Origin: an uncultured Fretibacterium sp.
GTDB taxonomy: Bacteria > Synergistota > Synergistia > Synergistales > Aminobacteriaceae
DNA: 16,612 nucleotides
NCBI GenBank assembly: GCA_937899395.1
Contig: CALBPU010000160.1
Coordinates: 1-16,612, forward strand
Direction of reading: 5' to 3'
Each line of letters begins with the position of its first letter. The stretch's first letter is position 1. Under the pieces are notes generated by a model. It was given only the letters and a program-made list of their open reading frames with translations. It did no database searches and had not been told where the DNA came from. Of this stretch, positions 1 through 5,942 are shown piece after piece. The position numbers were made by a program, and so were the translations under genes.

Positions 1-583
1 CCGAAGCAGGTCTTACGTCGTCTCCTCTAAGGGTCGATGCCCCAACCATTAAAATATTTTTTGCCGCGTTTAAGTCCCGGTCGTGTTCTGTACCGCAACA
101 AGGACACTTCCATGAACGGACTCGCAAATCTTTAATTTCAGGATTTTTATAGCCACATTCGCTGCATGTTTGACTCGAAGGATAAAATTTTGGAATTTCA
201 ATTATAGTTACGCCGTTTTTAAGTACTTCATACTTCAAAATTTGAACGAAACTATAAAATCCTAAATCGTTAAATCGTGGAGGTGCTGTTTTTACTTTCC
301 GTTTGAGATTTTCAAAAAATAATTTATAAGCTCTTGATACTCTTTCAGTTATATCCTGAATAGCATGGGAGGGAATTTGATTCCAGTATGAAAATTTTCC
401 CCGACGCTTCAATTTTGTTAAATGCTTTTGAAGCGTAAATTTATTCAAGGATTTATGAAATAAGCGATAATAGCGTTTATGCAAAGCAATACAATGATTA
501 TAAATAATTCCGGCGATATTAATTTTATTTTTTAAGTTTCGATTCTTTTTTGAATTATATAATTTGAAACAATATGTTTTCAC
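1..583 (-). pseudogene. tnpB: Internally deleted IS200/IS605-family TnpB (OrfB) protein, 3' end cut by the window edge
   Basis: TnpB is the RNA-guided RuvC nuclease of IS200/IS605 and IS1341-type elements. I translated this region by hand from the GTG at 583-581 and it stays open for 194 codons to the window edge. The GTG is chosen because AAAGGAGG (593-600) sits 9 nt upstream; an ATG at 591 gives only Met-Lys-Lys-stop. Residues 1-104 match the N-terminal helical part, ending in PPRF. Residues 105-194 match the C-terminal part: FYPSSQTCSECGYKNPE and CPCCGTEHDRDLNAAKNIL, which is the Cys4 zinc finger with Cys140, 143, 160 and 163 plus the RuvC-III Asp. The roughly 150-190 residues normally between these parts are missing. 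They carry the RuvC-I Asp (GIDLG-like) and the RuvC-II Glu. The junction near position 271 keeps the frame. The product should be nuclease-dead. It is either a decaying remnant or a shortened, possibly repurposed, protein. Confidence 0.85.
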
Positions 584-615
584 TTTTTCATTCCTCCTTT
601 CATAAATTTTTATAA

Positions 616-624
616 ATTATAACA
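616..624 (-). promoter_or_regulatory. Extended -10 promoter of tnpB
   Basis: The minus strand reads TGTTATAAT (624 to 616), an extended -10 of the form TGnTATAAT. It lies about 16 nt upstream of the AAAGGAGG ribosome binding site of the tnpB remnant. I see no convincing -35, which an extended -10 can do without. The same nine bases occur as opposing promoters in the small-gene array. Confidence 0.5.
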
Positions 625-636
625 GGAGCGGCTTAT

Positions 637-657
637 CCCCATGCCTAAAGGCAGGGG
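637..657. repeat. Imperfect palindrome resembling an IS200/IS605 end hairpin
   Basis: CCCC-A-TGCC-TAAA-GGCA-GGGG forms an 8-bp stem with one bulged A and a 4-nt loop. It lies just upstream of the tnpB gene. Subterminal hairpins of this GC-rich shape mark the ends of IS200/IS605 elements, where TnpA recognises them. Its place on the 5' side of tnpB fits the left end of the element. The opposite end lies beyond the window, so this assignment is an inference. Confidence 0.5.
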
Positions 658-688
658 CTTGCGCCGTTAAAATTTCGGTCAAAATTAT

Positions 689-716
689 AAAAAATACCCT
701 CGAAAAAAATCGGGGG
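689..716 (-). terminator. Rho-independent terminator after valS
   Basis: On the minus strand, CCCCCGA (716-710) pairs with TCGAGGG (703-697) with one mismatch across a short T-rich loop. A U-rich tract (TATTTTTT) follows directly. It lies 14 nt past the valS stop codon and ends the ltaE-valS transcript. Confidence 0.75.
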
Positions 717-730
717 CTTGTTCAAAATTC

Positions 731-3406
731 TTACTTGCTTAAACTCTCAAGATTATTTTTCAATCTCTCGACTTGTGCAAGACCTTCCGAAACTTTCGTT
801 CGCTCCTTTTCAACAACTTCAGCAGGGGCACGTGCAACAAAATCAGCTTTGTTTAATCTTGCTTGGCTTGATGATACGTTCTTCGTTATCGTTTCGATTT
901 CCTGTTTTAACCTCGAAATTTCTTTCTCAACATCAAGAACATCTCCAACTGGCAATTTTATTTCAGCATCGCCGCTAACTGATGATAATGACGCTCCGTA
1001 ACTCCAAATTTTTTCAGGCTCCTCAATGATTACATCATGAACTCTGCATAAATTGCTAACCTGATTTAATGACGCTCTCAAAATTTTTGCGGTTTGAGTT
1101 TCAGAATTTACACGAATTACAGCCTTGTTTAACCACTGTTGAGGCGCAACATGAGCTTCTGCTCTTAAATTCCTCAAAGCTCTCACTGTATCCTGCAAAA
1201 TCTTCATCTCGTCATTTATGCCCTCAAAAATATATTCGCTCTTTGATTTCGGCCATGAAGTTTTCATGATAAATTCATCGCCGTAACCGAATGCGTTCCA
1301 TAATTCCTCAGTTACAAACGGTATAAACGGGTGAAGCATTGGCAACGTTGTTTTGAATACTTCCTCAAGTACTCCTGCGGTGGTTTTGCGGCGGTCTTCT
1401 CCTTCATCACCTTTTAACGCAGGCTTCGACATCTCAACGTACCAGTCGCAAATATCTCCCCATACAAAATCATATAAACTTCTCGCAGCCGTTCCAATGT
1501 CGTAACTATCAATGAGTTCACGAACTTTTTTCGCCATCTCTTGAGTTCGGGTTAAAATAAATTTGTCTTGCAGATGTAAATTATTCACGTCAATTTCATG
1601 AACTTCATCATCAAGGTTCATTAATGCAAATCGTGAAGCATTCCATAACTTATTCATGAAAAATCTGTATGTTTCAATTCGAGTTGATGATAACAAAATA
1701 TCTCGTCCTTGAACTGAAAGTGCCGCTAATGTCATTCTCAAAGCGTCCGCACCGTATTTTTCAATCATCACTAACGGATCAATAACGTTGCCTTTAGTCT
1801 TGCTCATTTTCTTTCCGTGTTCATCACGAATTAATGAATGAATATAAACATCTCTGAACGGTACATCGTCCATAAACTCAAGACCCATCATTATCATTCT
1901 TGCAACCCAGAAGAAAATAATATCAAATCCGGTAACCATTAATGACGTAGGATAAAAATATTTTAATTCCGGAGCGTCTTCAGGCCAGCCCATCGTTGAA
2001 AACGGCCATAAAGCAGAACTGAACCACGTATCAAGGACATCGCTTTCCTGTTTTATATTTTTGCTGTGGCAATGCTCGCATTCAGTCGGATCAATTTCAG
2101 CAACGGTTATATGTCCGCAATCTTCACATTCCCACGCAGGTATTCTGTGTCCCCACCAAAGCTGTCTCGAAATGCACCAATCCCGGATATTTTCCATCCA
2201 ATTAAAATATGTCTTCTCCCATTGTTCAGGTGTCCATTTAATGCGACCGTCCTTAACTGCCTGTACTCCTCTTTCAGCAAGCGGTTTCGTTTTTACAAAC
2301 CACTGTTCCGACAAATAAGGCTCAACTGTTGTTCCGCATCTCTGGCAATGTCCGACGGAATGATTAATTGTTTCGGTCTTTAACAATAATCCGAGCGACT
2401 CTAAATCTTTTACTGATTCTTTACGAGCATCCTCAATCGTCATGCCTTTATATTTTCCTGCGTTCTCGTTCATAATTCCTCTTGAATCTATAACTTGAAT
2501 TTGTTCGAGATTATGATTTAATCCGACAAGAAAATCGTTAGGGTCATGAGCAGGAGTAATTTTCACACAGCCTGTTCCAAATTCAGGATCAACCATATTA
2601 TCTTGAATAATCGGAATAATTCTTTCAGTCAATGGAACTTTAACATGTTTACCGATTAAATGTTTGTATTTTTCGGAGCGCGGGTGAACTGCAATAGCAA
2701 CATCGCCGATTATTGTTTCAGGTCTGGTAGTTGCGACTAAAATAAAATCCTCATCACAATCTTTTTCGACTAAAGGATATTTAACATAATAAAAATTTCC
2801 CTGCTGTTCTTCATATTCAACCTCTAAATCCGAAATTGCTGTTGAACATCTGGGACACCAGTTTACGATATATTTTCCTCTGTAAATTAAACCTTTTTTG
2901 TACAGCTTAACAAATACAGAACGAACAGCCTTTGAAAGTCCTTCATCAAGTGTAAATCTTTCGCGTCTCCAATCACAAGAGTTGCCCAAGCGTTTCATTT
3001 GTTCAATGATCCTTGAGCCGTAAATTTTTTTCCACTCCCAGACTTTTTTGACAAATTCTTCACGGCCTAAATCGTAACGTGAAATTCCTTTTTTCGCCAA
3101 ATCTTTTTCAACTACATTTTGAGTTGCTATACCTGCGTGGTCAGTTCCGGGAAGCCATAAAACGCTGTAACCTTCCATTCGTTTAGTACGGCACATAATA
3201 TCCTGAAACGTGTGGTCAAAAGCATGGCCGACATGTAAAGAGCCTGTTACGTTAGGAGGAGGTATTACGATTGAAAATGCTTTTGCTTCGGGATTAATTT
3301 CAGCGTTAAATAATCCTGCCTCAACCCATTTTGTGTACCATTTTTGCTCGATTGAATCGGGCGAATAATTTTTTTCAAGATTTCTGTTTCTGGTTTTTGT
3401 AGTCAT
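731..3406 (-). CDS. valS: Valyl-tRNA synthetase
   Basis: This cytosolic class I aminoacyl-tRNA synthetase charges tRNA-Val and edits mischarged Thr. At 891 aa it has the usual bacterial length. The class I HIGH signature is seen as HVGHA (residues 58-62) inside PPPNVTGSLHVGHAF. The KMSKS loop is KMSKT (533-537), in KKMSKTKGNVIDP. GTDHAGIATQ follows the first motif, as in ValRS. Three Cys pairs are visible in the CPRC, CQRC and CEDC/CEHC segments. The C-terminal part (about 820-891) is charged and heptad-like, matching the ValRS coiled-coil arm that grips the tRNA. It starts 12 nt after the ltaE stop, so the two genes are probably co-transcribed. I see no T-box leader directly in front of it. 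A terminator hairpin follows it. Confidence 0.97.
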   Translation of the reverse strand: MTTKTRNRNLEKNYSPDSIEQKWYTKWVEAGLFNAEINPEAKAFSIVIPPPNVTGSLHVGHAFDHTFQDIMCRTKRMEGYSVLWLPGTDHAGIATQNVVEKDLAKKGISRYDLGREEFVKKVWEWKKIYGSRIIEQMKRLGNSCDWRRERFTLDEGLSKAVRSVFVKLYKKGLIYRGKYIVNWCPRCSTAISDLEVEYEEQQGNFYYVKYPLVEKDCDEDFILVATTRPETIIGDVAIAVHPRSEKYKHLIGKHVKVPLTERIIPIIQDNMVDPEFGTGCVKITPAHDPNDFLVGLNHNLEQIQVIDSRGIMNENAGKYKGMTIEDARKESVKDLESLGLLLKTETINHSVGHCQRCGTTVEPYLSEQWFVKTKPLAERGVQAVKDGRIKWTPEQWEKTYFNWMENIRDWCISRQLWWGHRIPAWECEDCGHITVAEIDPTECEHCHSKNIKQESDVLDTWFSSALWPFSTMGWPEDAPELKYFYPTSLMVTGFDIIFFWVARMIMMGLEFMDDVPFRDVYIHSLIRDEHGKKMSKTKGNVIDPLVMIEKYGADALRMTLAALSVQGRDILLSSTRIETYRFFMNKLWNASRFALMNLDDEVHEIDVNNLHLQDKFILTRTQEMAKKVRELIDSYDIGTAARSLYDFVWGDICDWYVEMSKPALKGDEGEDRRKTTAGVLEEVFKTTLPMLHPFIPFVTEELWNAFGYGDEFIMKTSWPKSKSEYIFEGINDEMKILQDTVRALRNLRAEAHVAPQQWLNKAVIRVNSETQTAKILRASLNQVSNLCRVHDVIIEEPEKIWSYGASLSSVSGDAEIKLPVGDVLDVEKEISRLKQEIETITKNVSSSQARLNKADFVARAPAEVVEKERTKVSEGLAQVERLKNNLESLSK

Positions 3407-3418
3407 AATTTCAATCCT

Positions 3419-4465
3419 TTACAAATTTTTTATAGCATCAATAAGTTTATCAACATTTTCGTCAGTCATTGCCCAACTTGTAGTAAATCTTACAACAACT
3501 CTTCCGTCGTCCAAAGGTTCCCATATTTTGTAATCAAAATTTTCACTAAGGGTTTTATGCTGTTCGGCAGTTAAAATGAAAAATTGCTGATTAGTGAAAC
3601 TCTCGAATAAAAATGGGACTCCTGCATCTTTGAAAGCGTCTTTAATTTTCATTGCGAGCCTGTTTGAGTGTTTAGCGTTCTCAAAATATAATCCGTCCTC
3701 AAATAAAACTTCAAACTGAGTTCCTATAAGCCAGCCTTTAGCTAAAAGTCCGGAATGCTGTTTAATTAATGTTCTGAAATTTTTGAGATTAAATTTTTCA
3801 GGTTTCGGGAAAACAATAGCTTCACCTAAAAAAGCTCCGTTCTTCGTTCCTCCTATATAAAAAACATCGCATAAATCCGCAATGTCTTTAATATCCATGT
3901 CAGAAGCTTCGGAGGTTAGACCTGTTCCAAGTCTAGCACCGTCAATATATAATATTAAATCATATTCATTACAGACTGCTTTAATATCTTTGAGCATTTG
4001 TTTTGTGTAAATTGTCCCGTATTCAGATGAATTAGAGACATAAACAATTTTAGGCTGCGCTGAGTGTTCACAAGCAGGGTCTGCATAAAAATGTCTGAGA
4101 AAGTTTTTTAGCTCATTAACATCGAGCAAACCGTTTTTACCGGGCAATGCGAAAATTTTATGTCCTGTTGCTTCAATAGCTCCTGCTTCATGAGTGTTAA
4201 TATGTCCGCTTGTAACACAGACAACGGCTTCAAAAGGTCTTAACAGGAAATCAATAACAACCGAATTAGCTTGAGTACCTCCAACAACAAAAAAAACTCC
4301 GGCATCAGGTCTTTCGATTACCCTTCTAATTAAATCTTTTGCACGTTTAGTATGAGTATCATCGCCGTAACCTGAAATTTGTTCATAATTTCTGGCTAAA
4401 AGACGTTCGAGGATTTTGGGGTGCGCTCCTTCCTGATAATCGGTTTCAAATTTTATTTTTTGCAA
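3419..4465 (-). CDS. ltaE: Low-specificity L-threonine aldolase (PLP-dependent)
   Basis: The family cleaves L-threonine or L-allo-threonine to glycine and acetaldehyde, using pyridoxal phosphate in the cytosol. The 348 aa length is normal for the family. The PLP-binding lysine should be Lys208 in YIGGTKNGAFLGEA. Asp175 and Arg178 in IDGARLG contact the cofactor ring and substrate. His88 and His92 in SGHINTHEAG correspond to the active-site histidine region. The N-terminal NDYSEGAHP-type motif appears as TDYQEGAHPKIL. The start is TTG: GGAG lies 11 nt upstream (GGAGTTGAAATTTAATTG) and I see no in-frame ATG nearby. It is the first gene before valS (12-nt gap) and is divergent from folK. The wider beta-eliminating lyase fold is shared with other PLP enzymes, so the exact substrate is less sure than the family. 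Confidence 0.88.
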   Translation of the reverse strand: MQKIKFETDYQEGAHPKILERLLARNYEQISGYGDDTHTKRAKDLIRRVIERPDAGVFFVVGGTQANSVVIDFLLRPFEAVVCVTSGHINTHEAGAIEATGHKIFALPGKNGLLDVNELKNFLRHFYADPACEHSAQPKIVYVSNSSEYGTIYTKQMLKDIKAVCNEYDLILYIDGARLGTGLTSEASDMDIKDIADLCDVFYIGGTKNGAFLGEAIVFPKPEKFNLKNFRTLIKQHSGLLAKGWLIGTQFEVLFEDGLYFENAKHSNRLAMKIKDAFKDAGVPFLFESFTNQQFFILTAEQHKTLSENFDYKIWEPLDDGRVVVRFTTSWAMTDENVDKLIDAIKNL

Positions 4466-4531
4466 TTAAATTTCAACTCCAAATATTTTTTCAGGTATTA
4501 TATTACGATTAAAAAGCAAGGTGAAAATTTA
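4466..4531. promoter_or_regulatory. Divergent promoter region between ltaE and folK
   Basis: This 66-bp gap must hold promoters for both directions. On the minus strand TATAAT (4502-4497) lies about 31 nt upstream of the ltaE start. On the plus strand the overlapping TATTATATT (4496-4504) could serve folK. Neither has a good -35 at the right distance. AAGGTGA (4518-4524) is the folK ribosome binding site. Confidence 0.35.
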
Positions 4532-5026
4532 ATGAGAATATTTTTCGGATTAGGTTCAAATTTAGGGAACAGGTTACAAAATTTGAGGGAAGCTGTTGAG
4601 AGATTAAAATTTTTCGGAGATATTATAAAGGCAAGCGATGTTTATGAGACTGAAGCATGGGGAGGAGTGCCTCAACCGAATTATTTGAATGCCTGTGTAA
4701 GTGTTGAGAGCGAAAAAATTTTAGAGCCTCTTGAAATTTTAAGAGCTGTAAAAAATTTTGAGGTTGAAATCGGACGTGTAAAAAATATTCGATGGGGTGC
4801 AAGGAAAATTGACATTGATATTTTGTTAATTGATGACATGATATATAAATCTCCCGAACTTAATATTCCTCACATAAATTTACATGAAAGATTGTTTGTG
4901 TTAGTGCCGTTGAAAGATTTATTGCCTGATGAATGGAGACACCCTGAAAAACATAGAAGCATTGACGAAATGATTGAAGCTATTAAATGTGAAGAATATC
5001 CGTTAATGGTAACGAGTTTGATATAA
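4532..5026 (+). CDS. folK: 2-amino-4-hydroxy-6-hydroxymethyldihydropteridine pyrophosphokinase
   Basis: HPPK transfers pyrophosphate from ATP to 6-hydroxymethyl-7,8-dihydropterin, the step before dihydropteroate synthase in folate synthesis. The 164 aa protein has the family motifs in order: GLGSNLGNR near the N-terminus, VYETEAWGG, then EIGRVKNIRWGARKIDIDIL with the Mg/ATP-binding DxD (usually RWGPRxxDLDIL), and PHINLHERLFVLVPLKDL. The frame is open for 37 further codons upstream. ATG 4532 is chosen because it has AAGGTGA 7 nt upstream and begins the conserved fold at once (MRIFFGLGSN). No other folate gene is adjacent. The stop codon (5024-5026) lies inside the TATAAT of the first small-gene promoter, so the two transcription units touch. 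Confidence 0.93.
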   Translation: MRIFFGLGSNLGNRLQNLREAVERLKFFGDIIKASDVYETEAWGGVPQPNYLNACVSVESEKILEPLEILRAVKNFEVEIGRVKNIRWGARKIDIDILLIDDMIYKSPELNIPHINLHERLFVLVPLKDLLPDEWRHPEKHRSIDEMIEAIKCEEYPLMVTSLI

Positions 5027-5027
5027 T
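5019..5027 (+). promoter_or_regulatory. Extended -10 promoter of small-gene unit 1
   Basis: TGATATAAT (TG at 5019-5020, TATAAT at 5022-5027) overlaps the last codons and stop of folK. The 15 bases GTTTGATATAATAAT are identical in front of units 2 and 3. No -35 is visible. The expected RNA start is near 5033-5035, just where the AGAGGAAG that pairs with the 3' tail begins. Confidence 0.65.
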
Positions 5028-5034
5028 AATTTTT

Positions 5035-5100
5035 AGAGGAAGACCCGAATGAAGGACAGGGCTTCATCGTTCAACGGGGAGCCGCCCTGTGGATCAGAGG
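5035..5100 (+). promoter_or_regulatory. Structured 5' leader of unit 1
   Basis: ACAGGGC (5056-5062) pairs perfectly with GCCCTGT (5084-5090). An inner hairpin CGG-GGAG-CCG (5075-5084) sits at the base of its 3' arm and competes for one base (5084). The same nested shape recurs in units 2 and 3 with a compensatory change (A-T here, G-C in unit 2). AGAGGAAG at 5035-5042 can pair with CTTCCTT in the 3' tail (5284-5290). It fits no riboswitch class I know. Confidence 0.55.
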
Positions 5101-5108
5101 TGAAATTC

Positions 5109-5246
5109 ATGTCTGAGAAAAAAGGCTTAAAACATTCTCGAAAGAAACAGCGGCGTTCGATCCTCCCGTGGATTGATAAAATTGCCGCTGCTTCGTATTG
5201 GGTTGTGAAGACCATTCTTCTTTTAGTTGACTGGTTTAATCGTTAA
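5109..5246 (+). CDS. Small basic single-helix membrane protein, unit 1 (45 aa)
   Basis: I do not recognise this family. The ATG at 5109 follows AGAGGTGA (5095-5102). The same frame is open back to an ATG at 5049, but that stretch is the structured leader and has no counterpart protein in units 2 and 3, so the short start is preferred. Residues 1-16 are strongly basic (MSEKKGLKHSRKKQRR). Residues 18-42 form a hydrophobic helix long enough to cross the membrane, and the protein ends in DWFNR. It matches unit 2 at 21 of 34 positions from KKQRR onward. A basic N-terminus followed by a hydrophobic segment predicts an N-inside membrane peptide. Type I toxins are of this size and often of this character, but a bacteriocin-like peptide or a small regulator of a membrane complex remain possible. 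Confidence 0.75.
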   Translation: MSEKKGLKHSRKKQRRSILPWIDKIAAASYWVVKTILLLVDWFNR

Positions 5247-5309
5247 AACGACGATGTATTCACTAATTTAAGGGTTCAGCAAACTTCCTTCGCTTCCCCT
5301 TATTAAAGA

Positions 5310-5318
5310 ATTATAACA
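5310..5318 (-). promoter_or_regulatory. Opposing extended -10 promoter reading back into unit 1
   Basis: The minus strand reads TGTTATAAT (5318 to 5310), a TGnTATAAT box with no clear -35. A transcript would start near 5303, and its first bases would be the complement of the unit 1 tail, including GAAGGAAG. This is where an antisense antitoxin RNA of a type I system would be expected. Confidence 0.5.
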
Positions 5319-5339
5319 TACGTCCAGAATAATTCAGTT

Positions 5340-5348
5340 TGATATAAT
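5340..5348 (+). promoter_or_regulatory. Extended -10 promoter of small-gene unit 2
   Basis: TGATATAAT with TG at 5340-5341 and TATAAT at 5343-5348, in the same context as units 1 and 3. It is divergent from the opposing box at 5310-5318, with 27 bp between the two hexamers. The expected start is near 5354, at the base of the leader. Confidence 0.65.
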
Positions 5349-5353
5349 AATTT

Positions 5354-5422
5354 CAGAGGAAGCCCCGGACGAGGAGCAGGGACTTTTCACTAAGCGGGGA
5401 TCCGCCCTGCAGAGAGGCGGTG
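5354..5422 (+). promoter_or_regulatory. Structured 5' leader of unit 2
   Basis: GCAGGG (5376-5381) pairs with CCCTGC (5405-5410). Inside, GCGG-GGAT-CCGC (5394-5405) forms a tight hairpin sharing one base (5405) with the outer stem. GAGGAAG-CCCC (5356-5366) can pair with GGGG (5599-5602) and CTTCCTT (5612-5618) in the tail. The ribosome binding site GAGGCGGTGA follows the stem directly. Confidence 0.55.
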
Positions 5423-5430
5423 AATGTGGA

Positions 5431-5568
5431 ATGGCCGCAAAAAAGAGCCGTAAGCACACCGATAAGAAGCAGCGACGTGATTACCTGCCCGGTATTCATC
5501 ATATAGCCGCTGCTCTTTACTGGTTTGTTAGAGTGGTCTTAATGTTAATAGACTGGTTTAACAAATAG
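5431..5568 (+). CDS. Small basic single-helix membrane protein, unit 2 (45 aa)
   Basis: This is a paralogue of the unit 1 protein with exactly the same length. The ATG at 5431 follows GAGGCGGTGA at a normal distance; an ATG at 5424 in another frame stops after nine codons. The N-terminus is MAAKKSRKHTDKKQRRDYLP, very basic. A hydrophobic helix follows with IAAALYWF and VVLMLIDWFNK at the end. IAAA, YW, V and DWFN are shared with unit 1; KKQRRDYL is shared with unit 3. The ORF sequence has diverged well beyond its flanking 80-bp spacers, which are nearly identical. The function is unknown; a membrane-acting toxin is the leading guess. Confidence 0.78.
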   Translation: MAAKKSRKHTDKKQRRDYLPGIHHIAAALYWFVRVVLMLIDWFNK

Positions 5569-5577
5569 AGCTGGTGG

Positions 5578-5594
5578 AGCTTGTAAGCTTTTTC
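5578..5594 (+). terminator. Weak terminator-like hairpin after the unit 2 ORF
   Basis: AGCT-TGTA-AGCT followed by TTTTT gives a 4-bp stem, extended by one G-T pair, before a T-run. It is short for an efficient terminator and is not conserved in units 1 and 3. It may instead end or shape the antisense RNA. Confidence 0.25.
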
Positions 5595-5637
5595 ATTAGG
5601 GGTTCAGCAAACTTCCTTCGCTTCCCCTTATTAAAGA

Positions 5638-5646
5638 ATTATAACA
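5638..5646 (-). promoter_or_regulatory. Opposing extended -10 promoter reading back into unit 2
   Basis: TGTTATAAT on the minus strand (5646 to 5638), in the same place relative to unit 2 as 5310-5318 is to unit 1. A transcript would cover the tail of unit 2 and run toward its ORF. Confidence 0.5.
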
Positions 5647-5667
5647 TACGTTCAGAATAATTCAGTT

Positions 5668-5676
5668 TGATATAAT
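5668..5676 (+). promoter_or_regulatory. Extended -10 promoter of small-gene unit 3
   Basis: TGATATAAT with TG at 5668-5669 and TATAAT at 5671-5676, in the shared context ATTCAGTTTGATATAATAAT. The expected start is near 5682. Confidence 0.65.
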
Positions 5677-5680
5677 AATC

Positions 5681-5741
5681 TTCAGAGAGGGTTACAGGGG
5701 TTCTGCATTATACGGAGATTTCGCCCTGCGAAAGGGGGTGA
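5681..5741 (+). promoter_or_regulatory. Structured 5' leader of unit 3
   Basis: CAGGG (5695-5699) pairs with CCCTG (5724-5728). An inner hairpin is CGGA-GAT-TTCG (5713-5723) with one G-U pair, so the nested shape survives with a different sequence. TTCAG-AGAGGG (5681-5691) pairs with CCCTCT-TA-CTGAA (5926-5938) near the end of the unit. This replaces the GAGGAAG/CTTCC pairing of units 1 and 2. Confidence 0.5.
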
Positions 5742-5745
5742 GAGC

Positions 5746-5886
5746 TTGCGACATAGCAAAAAGAATCGCAAGACTGACCGCAAAAAACAGAGGCGAGACT
5801 ATCTTCGCATTATAAGTTATCTCGCCTCTGCCACTTTATCGTTAGTGAAACTGTTCTTCTTCTTATGGGACAGATTTCACCGTTAG
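5746..5886 (+). CDS. Small basic single-helix membrane protein, unit 3 (46 aa)
   Basis: This is the most diverged of the three paralogues. The start is TTG at 5746, preceded by AAGGGGGTGA; no ATG exists in the right place, and a GTG at 5738 is in another frame. The N-terminus MRHSKKNRKTDRKKQRRDYL is highly basic. The hydrophobic part ends in VKLFFFLWDRFHR, keeping Asp and Phe of the DWFN ending but losing the Trp and Asn. From KKQRR to the stop it has the same 34 residues and matches unit 2 at 15 of 34. Its tail is not the shared 80-bp spacer, because uvrA follows. The weaker start codon and changed end may mean looser constraint or a different partner specificity. Confidence 0.7.
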   Translation: MRHSKKNRKTDRKKQRRDYLRIISYLASATLSLVKLFFFLWDRFHR

Positions 5887-5942
5887 TTGATTGACTTTTT
5901 GTTAATCATTAAGAGCAACAGTTACCCCTCTTACTGAACCTT

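Larger units (their letters stand above)
5272..5351. repeat. 80-bp spacer repeat, copy A
   Basis: This stretch is identical to 5600-5679 at 79 of 80 positions; the only difference is C at 5324 versus T at 5652. It contains the 3' tail of unit 1 (GGGTTCAGCAAACTTCC), an opposing extended -10 and the promoter of unit 2. On either strand it can fold as GGG/CCC plus AGC/GCT around a loop carrying CTTCCTT. Confidence 0.9.
5600..5679. repeat. 80-bp spacer repeat, copy B
   Basis: Second copy of the spacer, 79 of 80 identical to 5272-5351. It carries the tail of unit 2, an opposing extended -10 and the promoter of unit 3. One G more than in copy A extends the outer stem to AGGGG/CCCCT. Confidence 0.9.

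Noticed and set aside
583..591. ATG at 591 as the tnpB start
   Set aside because: It reads Met-Lys-Lys-stop and lies too close to the AAAGGAGG; the overlapping GTG at 583 opens the TnpB frame.
718..2383. Plus-strand reading frames inside valS
   Set aside because: They are antisense shadows of a clearly coding gene with no start signals.
3407..3418. T-box leader controlling valS
   Set aside because: Only 12 nt separate ltaE and valS, and the 66-nt gap before ltaE is too short for a T-box.
5049..5108. An N-terminal extension of the unit 1 peptide from the ATG at 5049 (65 aa in total)
   Set aside because: The stretch is the conserved leader hairpin, has no protein counterpart in units 2 and 3, and the ATG at 5109 has a good ribosome binding site at the position conserved in all units.
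4870..5215. Minus-strand reading frames across the folK end and unit 1
   Set aside because: They run antisense to folK and the unit 1 gene, lack ribosome binding sites and have no counterpart in units 2 and 3.
5272..5679. Integron-like gene cassettes with attC sites
   Set aside because: The spacers are near identical, lack the GTTRRRY core sites and carry promoters in both directions; there is no integrase in the window.
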